This document shows, in pieces, positions 17,814 to 25,991 of a DNA stretch of 64,000 bases (its first letter is position 1; the number at the start of each line of letters is the position of its first letter). The stretch is from assembly GCF_900177245.1 (NCBI RefSeq), contig NZ_FXBM01000001.1, forward strand, positions 558,001 through 622,000, given 5' to 3'. The position numbers were made by a program, and so were the translations under genes. A model generated the notes under the pieces. The model worked only from the letters and a program-made list of their open reading frames with translations, made no database searches and was not told where the DNA came from. This stretch comes from Rathayibacter oskolensis (lineage in GTDB: Bacteria > Actinomycetota > Actinomycetes > Actinomycetales > Microbacteriaceae).

Positions 17814-18845
17814 GCCCAGTGCCGCTCGCGGAGCGGGCCGCCGAGGCCTCAGGGAGGCCCGCGAGAGGAGCCACTCCAGCGGCCCCTGCCCGACGAAGCG
17901 GCGCCAGAGGAGGGCGAAGGCGATCGAACCGAAGACGAACCCGGCGAGCAGCGTCCAGCTGCGCCAGGCCTCGAAGTCGAACGGCTCGTAGGGCACCAGG
18001 TAGACCGCGAGCGCGACGAGCTGGACGGAGTAGATCGTCAGCGGCATCGCTCCGACGGCGGCGATCGGAGCGGTGATCCGGCGCAGGAGCGGCACCCGCT
18101 CCGTGAGCGCGGTCAGGGAGCCGATCGCGATCGCGGCGACTCCGCCGGCGCCGAGGAGCTCGGCGGTGGTGCTCGAGTGCGCCTCGATGCTCTCGGGGCC
18201 GCCGAGCACGAGTCCGCCGCCGTAGCCGAGGACCACCCCGGCGAACCCACCGAGGACGAGCCAGCGCTGGGTCGTCCTCGAGCGGATGTCGCACCGGGCG
18301 ATCAGGAGGCCGAGCACGACGTACGCGAGCCACGACGGGACCGGGTAGTACTGCGTGAGCCACGTCAGCGGCATCCGCGCGAGCAGGGCCTCCTCGGGAG
18401 GCAGCCGGGCCAGCCAGGCGGTGCCCGACAGGACGAGCTGGTCGACCACGACGGGTCCGATCACCGCGAAGACCACCACCAGCCCGGCGAGGGCCGCCCG
18501 CGGGAGGAACAGGAGCAGGGCGGCGACCGCGAACATCACTCCGTAGTGCGGGAGGATCACCGCGATCGGGGTGCCGAGCAGGGTCAGGGCGACTCCGATG
18601 ACGAGCAGGTACAACCCCCGCAGGAGGATCGACCCGGTGTCGCGGAGCGGGTGCGACGAGCGCGACGCGCCTCCGGTCATCAGACCGATCGAGACACCGG
18701 CGAGCACGGCGAACAGCACGGAGCTGCGGCCGTCCCAGGGCATCTCCCTCCCGACCGGGGCGAGGTGCGCGGCGAACATGCCGAGGACGGCGAGGCCGCG
18801 GGCGACATCGAGGCCGGGGATGCGGGTCGGGGCGGAGGTCGTCAC
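17811..18845 (-). CDS. DUF418/acyltransferase-like polytopic membrane protein
   Basis: The 344-aa protein has about ten hydrophobic segments. It starts TRIPGLDVARGLAVLGMFAA, the R-x-x-x-LDxxRGxAxxGM pattern shared by DUF418, DUF1624 and heparan-alpha-glucosaminide acetyltransferase-like proteins. A later motif is PIAAVGAMPLTIYSVQLVAL, typical of the C-terminal DUF418 region. These proteins are thought to move acyl groups or small molecules across the membrane, but the role here is unknown. The likely start is GTG, with no evident ribosome site. The gene directly upstream on this strand encodes a Bax-inhibitor-like protein. Confidence 0.8.
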   Translation of the reverse strand: MTTSAPTRIPGLDVARGLAVLGMFAAHLAPVGREMPWDGRSSVLFAVLAGVSIGLMTGGASRSSHPLRDTGSILLRGLYLLVIGVALTLLGTPIAVILPHYGVMFAVAALLLFLPRAALAGLVVVFAVIGPVVVDQLVLSGTAWLARLPPEEALLARMPLTWLTQYYPVPSWLAYVVLGLLIARCDIRSRTTQRWLVLGGFAGVVLGYGGGLVLGGPESIEAHSSTTAELLGAGGVAAIAIGSLTALTERVPLLRRITAPIAAVGAMPLTIYSVQLVALAVYLVPYEPFDFEAWRSWTLLAGFVFGSIAFALLWRRFVGQGPLEWLLSRASLRPRRPAPRAALG

Positions 18846-18987
18846 CCGTTCATCGTGGCAGGCCCTCCTGTGCTCTTCACCGCCGCATCGCCGCCGGGGC
18901 GCCGCTCGGGGAGGCCACTGCGACCGCGCGAACGACGACGGGCGCCCGACCCGGAGGTCGAGCGCCCGTCGGACGGAGCACGCCGTG

Positions 18988-19770
18988 CTACTCGCGGAAG
19001 ATCGCCACGAGTCGCAGGATCTCGAGGTACATCCACACCACGGTGACCAGGATGCCGTAGGCGCCGGTCCAGCCGTAGATGCGCGGGGCGCGGTTGCGCA
19101 CGCCCTGCTGGATGAACTCGAAGTCCATCACGAGCGAGTAGGTGGCCAGGGCGATGGCGATCAGGCCGATCACGATGCCGATGAAGCCGGTGCGAAGACC
19201 GAAGCCGCCGCCGACTCCGAAGAGGCCGAGGCCGAGGTTGACGAGCGAGAACACCGCGTAGCTGATCATGCCGATGAAGAAGATCTTGTTCAGCTTCGGC
19301 GAGGTGCGGATCTTGCCGTTCATGAACAGCGCCAGGGTGACGCCGATCACGATCACGGTGGCGAGGAGGGCCTGGACGACCGCACCCTCGTAGACGTTCT
19401 CGAAGATGCCCGAGATCGCTCCGACCGCGACGCCCTGGGTCGCGGCGTAGCCGAGGATCAGAGCGGGCGAGGGCACCTTCTTGAAGGCGTTGACGATGCC
19501 CAGCACGAGCGCGACGAGGACGGCCGGGAGCATCAGGGCGGGGACGAACCAGCCCACTGCCGCACCCGCGAGGAGCACGACGAAGGCGAGGGCCGTCTTC
19601 GCGAGGGTGTCCTCGACGGTCATCCGGTCGGTCTCGACCGAACTGGCGGCCGGACGGTTGTACATCTGGTCGAGCGCGTCGGGCGAGACGTCCGGGACGT
19701 CCTGCACGCGGCCGGCGTAGCCGCGGTTGCTGAACTCCGGGCGTCCGAACGCCGGATTGCTGCTTGCCAT
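18988..19770 (-). CDS. Bax inhibitor-1/YccA-like membrane protein
   Basis: The 260-aa product has a hydrophilic N-terminus of about 65 residues (MASSNPAFGRPEFSNRGYAG) and seven hydrophobic segments. Family signatures include YEGAVVQALLATVIVIGVTL, FGLRTGFIGIVIGLIAIALA and the acidic C-terminal pair in DFEFIQQGVRNRAPRIYGWT, where Asp residues form the pH sensor in studied homologues. Bacterial members are membrane channels or stress proteins. AGAGGA precedes the ATG. A 7-bp inverted repeat lies upstream at 19881-19899. Confidence 0.88.
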   Translation of the reverse strand: MASSNPAFGRPEFSNRGYAGRVQDVPDVSPDALDQMYNRPAASSVETDRMTVEDTLAKTALAFVVLLAGAAVGWFVPALMLPAVLVALVLGIVNAFKKVPSPALILGYAATQGVAVGAISGIFENVYEGAVVQALLATVIVIGVTLALFMNGKIRTSPKLNKIFFIGMISYAVFSLVNLGLGLFGVGGGFGLRTGFIGIVIGLIAIALATYSLVMDFEFIQQGVRNRAPRIYGWTGAYGILVTVVWMYLEILRLVAIFRE

Positions 19771-19880
19771 GGTTCCTCTTCTCTCAGGTGCGGGTCCCGA
19801 CAGGACTCGCGATGCTGAGTCGGTGTGCGTACGGGAACCGGCGGCGCCCTCTCGGGACTGCCGACGGTGGATCTACAGTA

Positions 19881-19899
19881 TCTGAGAACAGCTCTCAGA
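19881..19899. promoter_or_regulatory. Operator-like inverted repeat between divergent genes
   Basis: TCTGAGA-N5-TCTCAGA lies about 110 bp upstream of the Bax-inhibitor-like gene and 72 bp before the phosphodiesterase gene, in a locally AT-richer stretch. It could control either gene. Confidence 0.4.
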
Positions 19900-19958
19900 G
19901 TCTGTCTATTCCCCAAGAGCAACCCCCGTCCTCGCCTGGAATCGCGCGGCGCCGCCCG

Positions 19959-19964
19959 TAGGAT
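19959..19964 (+). promoter_or_regulatory. -10 box of a leaderless promoter (glycerophosphodiesterase gene)
   Basis: TAGGAT ends 6 nt before the ATG at 19971. Confidence 0.65.
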
Positions 19965-19970
19965 CGCGGC

Positions 19971-21011
19971 ATGTCAGCCCGCCCCTCTCCGCTCGTCATC
20001 GGCCATCGCGGAGCGAGCGGCTACCGGCCGGAGCACACCCGATCCGCCTACGACCTGGCACTCGCTCTGGGGGCCGACGCCCTCGAGCCCGATCTGGTGG
20101 CGACCCGCGACGGAGTCCTGGTGCTGAGGCACGAGAACGAGATCTCGGGAACCACCGACATCGAGCAAAGGCCCGAGTTCGCCGATCGGCGGACCACGAA
20201 GCGCATCGAGGGCCGCGACGTGACGGGGTGGTTCACCGAGGACTTCACCTGGAGCGAGCTGGCGCTCCTGCGCGCCCGAGAGCGCCTCCCCGCGGTCCGC
20301 CCGGCGAGCGCGACCTTCGACGGCCAGTTCCCGATGCTGCGCTTCAGCGAGCTGCTCGCTCTGCTCGACCGGGCCGCCGAGGAGTCGGACGGCGCGCCTC
20401 CGGGTCTCGTCGCCGAGATCAAGCACGCCGAGTACTTCGACTCGATCGGCCTCCCGCTCGACCTGCTGCTCGAGCAGGAGCTCGCGGCGGCCGGGTGGGC
20501 GCCGAGGGATCCGCGCCTGACGATCGAGAGCTTCGAGAAGACGGTGCTCGAGCGGCTCGCGGTGCGGGGGATCGGCTCGAGGAGGGTCTACCTGATCGAG
20601 TCGAGGGGGACGCCTCCCGATCTTGTCGCGGCGCACGGCTCGCGGGCGACCCCGTATGCCGAGTTCGTCACTCCGGCGGGCCTGCGCGGTCTCTCGGGCA
20701 CGGTCGACGGCGTGAGCGTGGACAAGAGCATGCTCTTCTCGCGCGACGGCGCCGGGCGGGCGACCGGGACCAACTCGCTCGTGGCCGACGCCCACGCTGT
20801 CGGTCTGCAGGTCTACTGCTGGACGCTCCGCGCCGAGAACCGCTTCCTCGAGCGGGTGCACCGGCGGGGCAAGGACCCCGCGGCCTTCGGCGCCTGGCAG
20901 GACGAGTTCCGGGCCGTCCTCCGGACCGGCGTCGACGGCGTGTTCGCCGACCAGCCGGACCTCGTGCTCGAGATCCGCGCCGCCGAGAGCGAGGACCGGC
21001 CGGGCGCGTGA
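19971..21011 (+). CDS. Glycerophosphodiester phosphodiesterase family protein
   Basis: This enzyme hydrolyses glycerophosphodiesters to glycerol-3-phosphate and an alcohol. The 346-aa TIM-barrel protein has the catalytic motifs VIGHRGASGYRPEHTRSAY (general acid/base His and metal Glu), ALEPDLVATRDGVLVLRHEN and a late FADQPDLVLEI. Typical GDPD insertions are present. No signal peptide is visible, so it appears cytosolic, unlike secreted GlpQ. The start is leaderless and gives the conserved MSARPSPLVIGHRGA beginning. Confidence 0.9.
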   Translation: MSARPSPLVIGHRGASGYRPEHTRSAYDLALALGADALEPDLVATRDGVLVLRHENEISGTTDIEQRPEFADRRTTKRIEGRDVTGWFTEDFTWSELALLRARERLPAVRPASATFDGQFPMLRFSELLALLDRAAEESDGAPPGLVAEIKHAEYFDSIGLPLDLLLEQELAAAGWAPRDPRLTIESFEKTVLERLAVRGIGSRRVYLIESRGTPPDLVAAHGSRATPYAEFVTPAGLRGLSGTVDGVSVDKSMLFSRDGAGRATGTNSLVADAHAVGLQVYCWTLRAENRFLERVHRRGKDPAAFGAWQDEFRAVLRTGVDGVFADQPDLVLEIRAAESEDRPGA

Positions 21012-21170
21012 GCCCGCTGCGCACTCGCCGCCCCGACGAACGCGCGCCGTGCTGATCGGGTGCCGTTCGGCGCGTGCGGAGGAAACGGGGAGCCTGCGCT
21101 GACATCATCGGCCCGACTGCGCCGTCGGTGCAGGCCCTCGACCCCGCCGTCCGCCGAGAGGAGAACGCCC

Positions 21171-22055
21171 GTGAAGACCCGCGCCCGGATCACCCGCCGA
21201 TGGATCACCTTCGCCGTCCTCGCGGCCGTGGGAGTGGCAGCGGTCTACTGGCTCGCCGTGCTCACGCCGCAGGGCCAGGCGGCCGAGAACTCGGGGCTCC
21301 GCGGTGCCGACCTCGTGTTCGGCCGCGCGACCGGCACCGCCGCAGGCGCGCTCGCCGACGTCACTCCGGTGTCGATGATCGGCGGGGCAGTGCTCGTCGC
21401 CGCGATCGCGCTGATCAGGAGGCGCCCCGCGCTCGCGCTCGCGTCCGTCGGCTCGATCGTGGTCACCGCCGCCCTGACGCAGCTGCTGAAGAACGTGGTG
21501 CTCGAGCGGCCCCTCCTGGTCGAGACCGACGCCTGGTACACCGGCGGGAGCTTCCCGAGCGGGCACACGGCCGCCGCGATCTCGGTGGTCTTCGCCCTGG
21601 CGATGGTCGTCCCGGCGCGGGGCAGGACGGTCGTCCTCGCGATCGGCGGCGCCGTGGTGGTGCTGGTCGGCAATCTGACCATGGCCGCCTCCTGGCACCG
21701 GGCGAGCGATGTGCTCGGAGCCGATCTCGTGGCCCTCGCCTCCGCGTCCCTGGCCTGCGCATGGCTCGCGGGCCGCGCCCAGGTGGGTCGCGCACCGAAG
21801 CGCTCGGCGCGGAGCCGCGTGAACCGCGTGCTCGTCGTCTGCTCGGTCGTCGTCGTCCTGGTGCTCGGTGCGCTCGCCGTCCAGGGGATCCAGTACTACC
21901 CGGACGACACGAAGGACCTGACGGCGTTCGCCCTGCTGCAGCTGCTCGCGGTGTCGACCTCGACGATCGCGGTCGTGGGCTTCGCGCTCGCCTGGCGCGG
22001 GCTCGACGTCGGCGGGCCGCTCACGGCGCCGGTCCCGCGCACGCGCACCGCCTGA
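21171..22055 (+). CDS. PAP2-superfamily membrane phosphatase
   Basis: The 294-aa membrane protein carries the three acid-phosphatase motifs: KNVVLERPLL, SFPSGHTAAAISV and AASWHRASDVLGAD. These place it among lipid phosphatases such as undecaprenyl-diphosphate or phosphatidic-acid phosphatases. Six hydrophobic segments are visible, with a basic linker (RAPKRSARSRVNR) before the last two. The GTG start at 21171 follows GAGAGGAG by 7 nt and directly precedes the first membrane helix; an ATG further upstream would add 37 poorly conserved residues. The substrate is not known. Confidence 0.86.
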   Translation: MKTRARITRRWITFAVLAAVGVAAVYWLAVLTPQGQAAENSGLRGADLVFGRATGTAAGALADVTPVSMIGGAVLVAAIALIRRRPALALASVGSIVVTAALTQLLKNVVLERPLLVETDAWYTGGSFPSGHTAAAISVVFALAMVVPARGRTVVLAIGGAVVVLVGNLTMAASWHRASDVLGADLVALASASLACAWLAGRAQVGRAPKRSARSRVNRVLVVCSVVVVLVLGALAVQGIQYYPDDTKDLTAFALLQLLAVSTSTIAVVGFALAWRGLDVGGPLTAPVPRTRTA

Positions 22056-22083
22056 CTCCGGGCCCGGTGTCGGAGGGGCGATC

Positions 22084-22089
22084 TACACT
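22084..22089 (+). promoter_or_regulatory. -10 box for the helicase gene
   Basis: TACACT ends 10 nt before the ATG at 22100, so the mRNA would have almost no leader. Confidence 0.45.
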
Positions 22090-22099
22090 CTCCAGTGAC

Positions 22100-24559
22100 A
22101 TGAGCTTCCTCTTCGATCCGAGCGACTCGCGCGCCACCCCGGTCGTCGTCGGCACCCCCGCGCGTCGCGACGACGACGCTCCGCGCACCGATCCCGCACA
22201 CGAGAGGCTCGTCGCGGGCCTGAATCCGCAGCAGCGCGAGGCGGTCGAGTACCGGGGCGACGCGCTGCTCATCGTCGCGGGCGCAGGCTCGGGCAAGACG
22301 AGCGTGCTCACCCGGCGCATCGCGAGCCTGCTCGGCAACGGGGAGGCGTGGCCGAGCCAGATCCTCGCCATCACGTTCACCAACAAGGCCGCCGCCGAGA
22401 TGCGCGAGCGCGTCGAGAAGCTCGTCGGGGCGAGCGCCGAGGGGATGTGGATCTCGACCTTCCACTCGGCGTGCGTGCGGATCCTGCGCCGCGAGGCCGA
22501 GAACTTCGGCATGACGTCGTCGTTCACGATCTACGACGCGGGCGACCAGCGGGCGCTGCTCAAGCGGATCGTCAAGGACCTCGAGGCCGACTCGCTCGGG
22601 ATCACCGTCGCGAGCGCCTCCGCCAAGATCTCGAAGCTCAAGAACGAGCTGGCCGACGTCGACTCCTACGCGCGGACCGCCAACATGAGCGACCCCAACG
22701 AGGAGATGTTCCTCCAGGTCTTCCGCGCGTACTCCCGCGCGCTCGAGGGCGCCAACGCCTTCGACTTCGACGACCTCATCGCGCAGACCGTCTACCTCTT
22801 CCGCGCCTTCCCGCACGTCGCGGCCAAGTACCAGCGGCGGTTCCGCCACGTGCTCGTCGACGAGTACCAGGACACGAACCACGCCCAGTACTCGCTCATA
22901 CACGAGCTGACCCGGCCGGTGCCGCGGGCGACGATGGACGCCGCGCAGTTCGACCGGCCCTACCGCGGCCCCGTGACGGCCGACGGCTCGATCCCCGGCG
23001 CCTCGCTGACGGTGGTGGGCGACTCCGACCAGTCGATCTACGCGTTCCGCGGGGCCGACATCCGCAACATCGTCGAGTTCGAGCGCGACTTCCCCGGCTG
23101 CCGCGTCATCCTGCTCGAGCAGAACTACCGCTCGACCCAGAACATCCTCTCGGCGGCCAACGCCGTCATCTCGAACAACTTCGACCGCCGGGCGAAGAAC
23201 CTCTGGTCGGCCAGCGGCGACGGCGAGAAGATCATCGGCTACACGGGGTACTCGGGACACGACGAGGCCCAGTTCGTGGTCGACGAGATCGCCCGACTGC
23301 ACGCCGCGGGCACGGGATACGACGAGATCGCCGTCTTCTACCGCACGAACGCGCAGACCCGTGCGCTCGAGGAGATCTTCATCCGCTCGGCGCTGCCCTA
23401 CCGGATCCTCGGCGGCACGAAGTTCTACGAGCGCGCCGAGATCAAGGACGCGCTCGCCTACCTCATCACGGTCGCGAACCCGGCCGACGTGCTGGCCCTG
23501 CGGCGCATCATGAACACGCCCAAGCGGGGCATCGGCCCCGCGACGGAGGCGCAGCTGCAGTCGTTCGCCGACACCAACGGAGTCACGCTCCGCGAGGCGA
23601 TGCGCAACGCCGGCTCGCTCGGCATGGGCCCCAAGGTGACCCGGGCGATCGTCGACCTGGCGACCCTCCTCGACGAGTGCGCGCTGATGCTCGACCCGTC
23701 GCGGCCGGAGGGCGAGGCGAAGGTGCACGAGGTGCTCTCCTCCCTCCTCACGCGCAGCGGCTACATCGACATGCTGCGTGCCAGCCGCGACCCGCAGGAC
23801 GAGGCGCGGGCCGAGAACGTCGACGAGCTCATCGCCGTCATCAAGGAGTTCGCGCGCAACAACCCCGACGGCGGGCTCGTCGACTTCCTGACCGAGGTCT
23901 CGCTCGTCGCGGCGGCCGACGACCTCGACGACGACTCGGGGACCGTCTCGCTGATGACCCTGCACACCGCCAAGGGCCTCGAGTACGACGCCGTGTTCCT
24001 CACGGGCATCGAGGAGGATCTGCTGCCGCACCGCATCTCGGCGAACGAGCCGGGCGGCCCCGCCGAGGAGCGCCGGCTCTTCTACGTGGGCATCACCCGC
24101 GCGCGGAAGCGCCTCTACCTCTCGCTCGCGATGACCCGGGCGCAGTACGGCGAGACCTCGGTCGCGATGCCGAGCCGGTTCCTCCAGGAGATCCCGGGCG
24201 AGCTGATCCAGTGGCGGCAGTCGCCGGGGGCGGCGACGTCGCGCGGCGGGACGCAGCCGCGGGCGCTGAACGCGCAGCGGCCGGGATTCGGCAAGTCGCG
24301 CTCCAACGCCGAGTTCCGCGAGGCGCTCGCCGCGGCCCCCAAGGCGAAGGGCGAGTTCCCGAACCGGATCACCGGGATGGTCCGCGACAACGGCGATCTC
24401 GAGCTGATCGCCGGTGACCGCATCCGCCACACCGATTTCGGCGAGGGCCGCGTGAACGCGGTGACCGGTGAGGGCAGCAAGCGGGTCGCCCACGTGCTCT
24501 TCGACCAGGTCGGCGCCAAGAAGCTGCTGATCAAGGTCGCGCCGATCGAGAAGCTCTGA
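22100..24559 (+). CDS. pcrA: ATP-dependent DNA helicase, UvrD/PcrA type
   Basis: This superfamily 1 3'-5' helicase acts in nucleotide excision repair and removal of RecA filaments. The 819-aa protein has all helicase motifs in order: Q-motif GLNPQQREAVEY, Walker A IVAGAGSGKTSVLTRR, ISTFHSACVRILRRE, Walker B VLVDEYQDTNHAQY, VGDSDQSIYAFRGAD, LEQNYRSTQNIL, VSLMTLHTAKGLEYDAVFL and RRLFYVGITRARKRLYLS. The C-terminal 60 residues form the Tudor-like RNA-polymerase-binding domain of PcrA (GDRIRHTDFGEGRVNAVTGE). A 25-30-residue insert after motif II is common in actinobacteria. Confidence 0.95.
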   Translation: MSFLFDPSDSRATPVVVGTPARRDDDAPRTDPAHERLVAGLNPQQREAVEYRGDALLIVAGAGSGKTSVLTRRIASLLGNGEAWPSQILAITFTNKAAAEMRERVEKLVGASAEGMWISTFHSACVRILRREAENFGMTSSFTIYDAGDQRALLKRIVKDLEADSLGITVASASAKISKLKNELADVDSYARTANMSDPNEEMFLQVFRAYSRALEGANAFDFDDLIAQTVYLFRAFPHVAAKYQRRFRHVLVDEYQDTNHAQYSLIHELTRPVPRATMDAAQFDRPYRGPVTADGSIPGASLTVVGDSDQSIYAFRGADIRNIVEFERDFPGCRVILLEQNYRSTQNILSAANAVISNNFDRRAKNLWSASGDGEKIIGYTGYSGHDEAQFVVDEIARLHAAGTGYDEIAVFYRTNAQTRALEEIFIRSALPYRILGGTKFYERAEIKDALAYLITVANPADVLALRRIMNTPKRGIGPATEAQLQSFADTNGVTLREAMRNAGSLGMGPKVTRAIVDLATLLDECALMLDPSRPEGEAKVHEVLSSLLTRSGYIDMLRASRDPQDEARAENVDELIAVIKEFARNNPDGGLVDFLTEVSLVAAADDLDDDSGTVSLMTLHTAKGLEYDAVFLTGIEEDLLPHRISANEPGGPAEERRLFYVGITRARKRLYLSLAMTRAQYGETSVAMPSRFLQEIPGELIQWRQSPGAATSRGGTQPRALNAQRPGFGKSRSNAEFREALAAAPKAKGEFPNRITGMVRDNGDLELIAGDRIRHTDFGEGRVNAVTGEGSKRVAHVLFDQVGAKKLLIKVAPIEKL

Positions 24560-24563
24560 GTCC

Positions 24564-25178
24564 GTGGCGCTGCCGGCGGTGAGCGGTGAGGTCCGCGGTC
24601 CGCTCGCGGCTCGCCTCGCGACCGAGGCGTTCGCGCCGCCGGTGCTCGCCGTGGTCGTGCCGGTGATCGTCGGCGCGAGGGTCGCCGACCCTCCGCTGCT
24701 GGGCGTCGCCTGGGGAGCGCTCGCCGCTCTGTTCGTGGGCGTGCTGCCCTACCTCGTGATCCGGCTGCTGATGCGCGCGGGCCGGATCCGCGGCGACCAT
24801 CACGTGCCCGACCGACGCGAGCGGGCCCTGCCCATCGGCCTCGCGCTGGTCTCCATCGCCGTCGGGCTGGTGCTGCTCGCCGCGCTCGGCGCGCCTCCCG
24901 CCGTCACTACCTTCGGCCTCGTGACCGTCGCGGTGGTGGTGGCCGTCGGAGTCGTCAACCTCGCCTGGAAGCTGTCGGGCCACGCGGCCGTCGTCGCGAC
25001 CTGCGCCGTGGTGGTGCTGATCGCCTACGGACCGTGGTCGCTGCTCGTCACCGTGCCGATCGCGCTCTGGACCGGCTGGTCGCGCGTCCGTCTCGGTGCG
25101 CACACGCCCGCCCAGGTCGTCGCGGGCGGTCTCGTCGGCGCGGTGCTCGCCTCCGCGGTGTGGTCGCTGCTGGGCTGA
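24564..25178 (+). CDS. PAP2-like membrane protein
   Basis: This 204-aa protein begins at GTG 4 bp after the helicase stop and is probably co-transcribed with it. About six hydrophobic segments are seen. Only part of the PAP2 signature remains: VNLAWKLSGHAAVVATCAVV (SGH motif) and WTGWSRVRLGAHTPAQVVAG (R-x5-H motif). The usual final Asp is replaced by Gln and the KxxxxxxRP motif is unclear. It may be a weak or altered lipid phosphatase. Confidence in the superfamily is moderate. Confidence 0.78.
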   Translation: MALPAVSGEVRGPLAARLATEAFAPPVLAVVVPVIVGARVADPPLLGVAWGALAALFVGVLPYLVIRLLMRAGRIRGDHHVPDRRERALPIGLALVSIAVGLVLLAALGAPPAVTTFGLVTVAVVVAVGVVNLAWKLSGHAAVVATCAVVVLIAYGPWSLLVTVPIALWTGWSRVRLGAHTPAQVVAGGLVGAVLASAVWSLLG

Positions 25179-25229
25179 GGGATCGCACGGGCGGTCGATC
25201 ACGCCTCCCGAAGCCGTTCGCGGAGCGGA

Positions 25230-25886
25230 TCAGTCGCAGGCGATGCCGTCTCCGTCGCGGTCGAGGTCGTAGACGTCGGAGCCGACGACGGTGACCGGTC
25301 CGCCCACGTAGGACGGGCCGTTCCCGGAGCCGCCCGCGCAGTCGACATCGGAGTCGATCGGGACGCAGGGGCCGGTGTAGTTGGGGTCGCACCCGGCGGC
25401 CGCAGCGGGGGCGGCGACGGGAGCCGGCGCCGGCGCCCTGGTGCCCACGCGGGTGACGTCGTCGATCGCCGCGGTGGTGACCGACTCCGACGTCTGCGAG
25501 CGCGAGACCTCGGCGCCGTCGTGCTTCACGATCTCGAACGTGCGGGTGAGCACCCCGTCGACGCCGGCCGCGAAGGTGCTGGTGCCCTGATCGGCGTTCG
25601 GGTCGTCCTCCGTGCGGGCGGCGCGCGGGATCACGGCTGTCTCGGTGACGGTCTCGGTGGTGACGACCACGGTCGGCGTCGGCGTCGGAGTGGCGGTGGG
25701 CGTCAGCACCGGGCGCGGAGTCTCGGCGGCGAGGGCGGCGACGGCTGTCGGCGCCTCCGGCGCGGGCTCGGCCGACGAGCAGGCGGAGACACTGAGCAGC
25801 AGACCGACCGCGAGGGCGCCCGCCGCTGCGAACGAGCGGCGACGGGAGCGGACGGAGCGCACGGCGGGGGAGGTGCGACGGTGCAC
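25230..25886 (-). CDS. Lipoprotein with G5-like and excalibur calcium-binding domains
   Basis: The 218-aa product has a long basic n-region, a hydrophobic core and a lipobox ending at Cys36 (LLLSVSACSSAEP). A Thr/Pro-rich stalk follows. Residues about 105-150 (GVLTRTFEIVKHDGAEVSRS, then VTRVGTR) match a G5 domain, associated with binding of wall sugars. The C-terminus is an excalibur module (SDVDCAGGSGNGPSYV, then YDLDRDGDGIACD) with the DxDxDGxxC calcium-loop pattern. It is therefore a surface protein. The GTG start lacks a clear ribosome site, so the exact start is uncertain. Confidence 0.82.
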   Translation of the reverse strand: MHRRTSPAVRSVRSRRRSFAAAGALAVGLLLSVSACSSAEPAPEAPTAVAALAAETPRPVLTPTATPTPTPTVVVTTETVTETAVIPRAARTEDDPNADQGTSTFAAGVDGVLTRTFEIVKHDGAEVSRSQTSESVTTAAIDDVTRVGTRAPAPAPVAAPAAAAGCDPNYTGPCVPIDSDVDCAGGSGNGPSYVGGPVTVVGSDVYDLDRDGDGIACD

Positions 25887-25991
25887 GGGGAGAGGGATGG
25901 CGGTCTGCTTTCGTCGGAGAGTCGCCTCAGCATGAGCGCCCTCCGTCGGTTTCCCCTCCCCCCTTTCGGGGCCCCGGGTCGTCGGCCGAGC

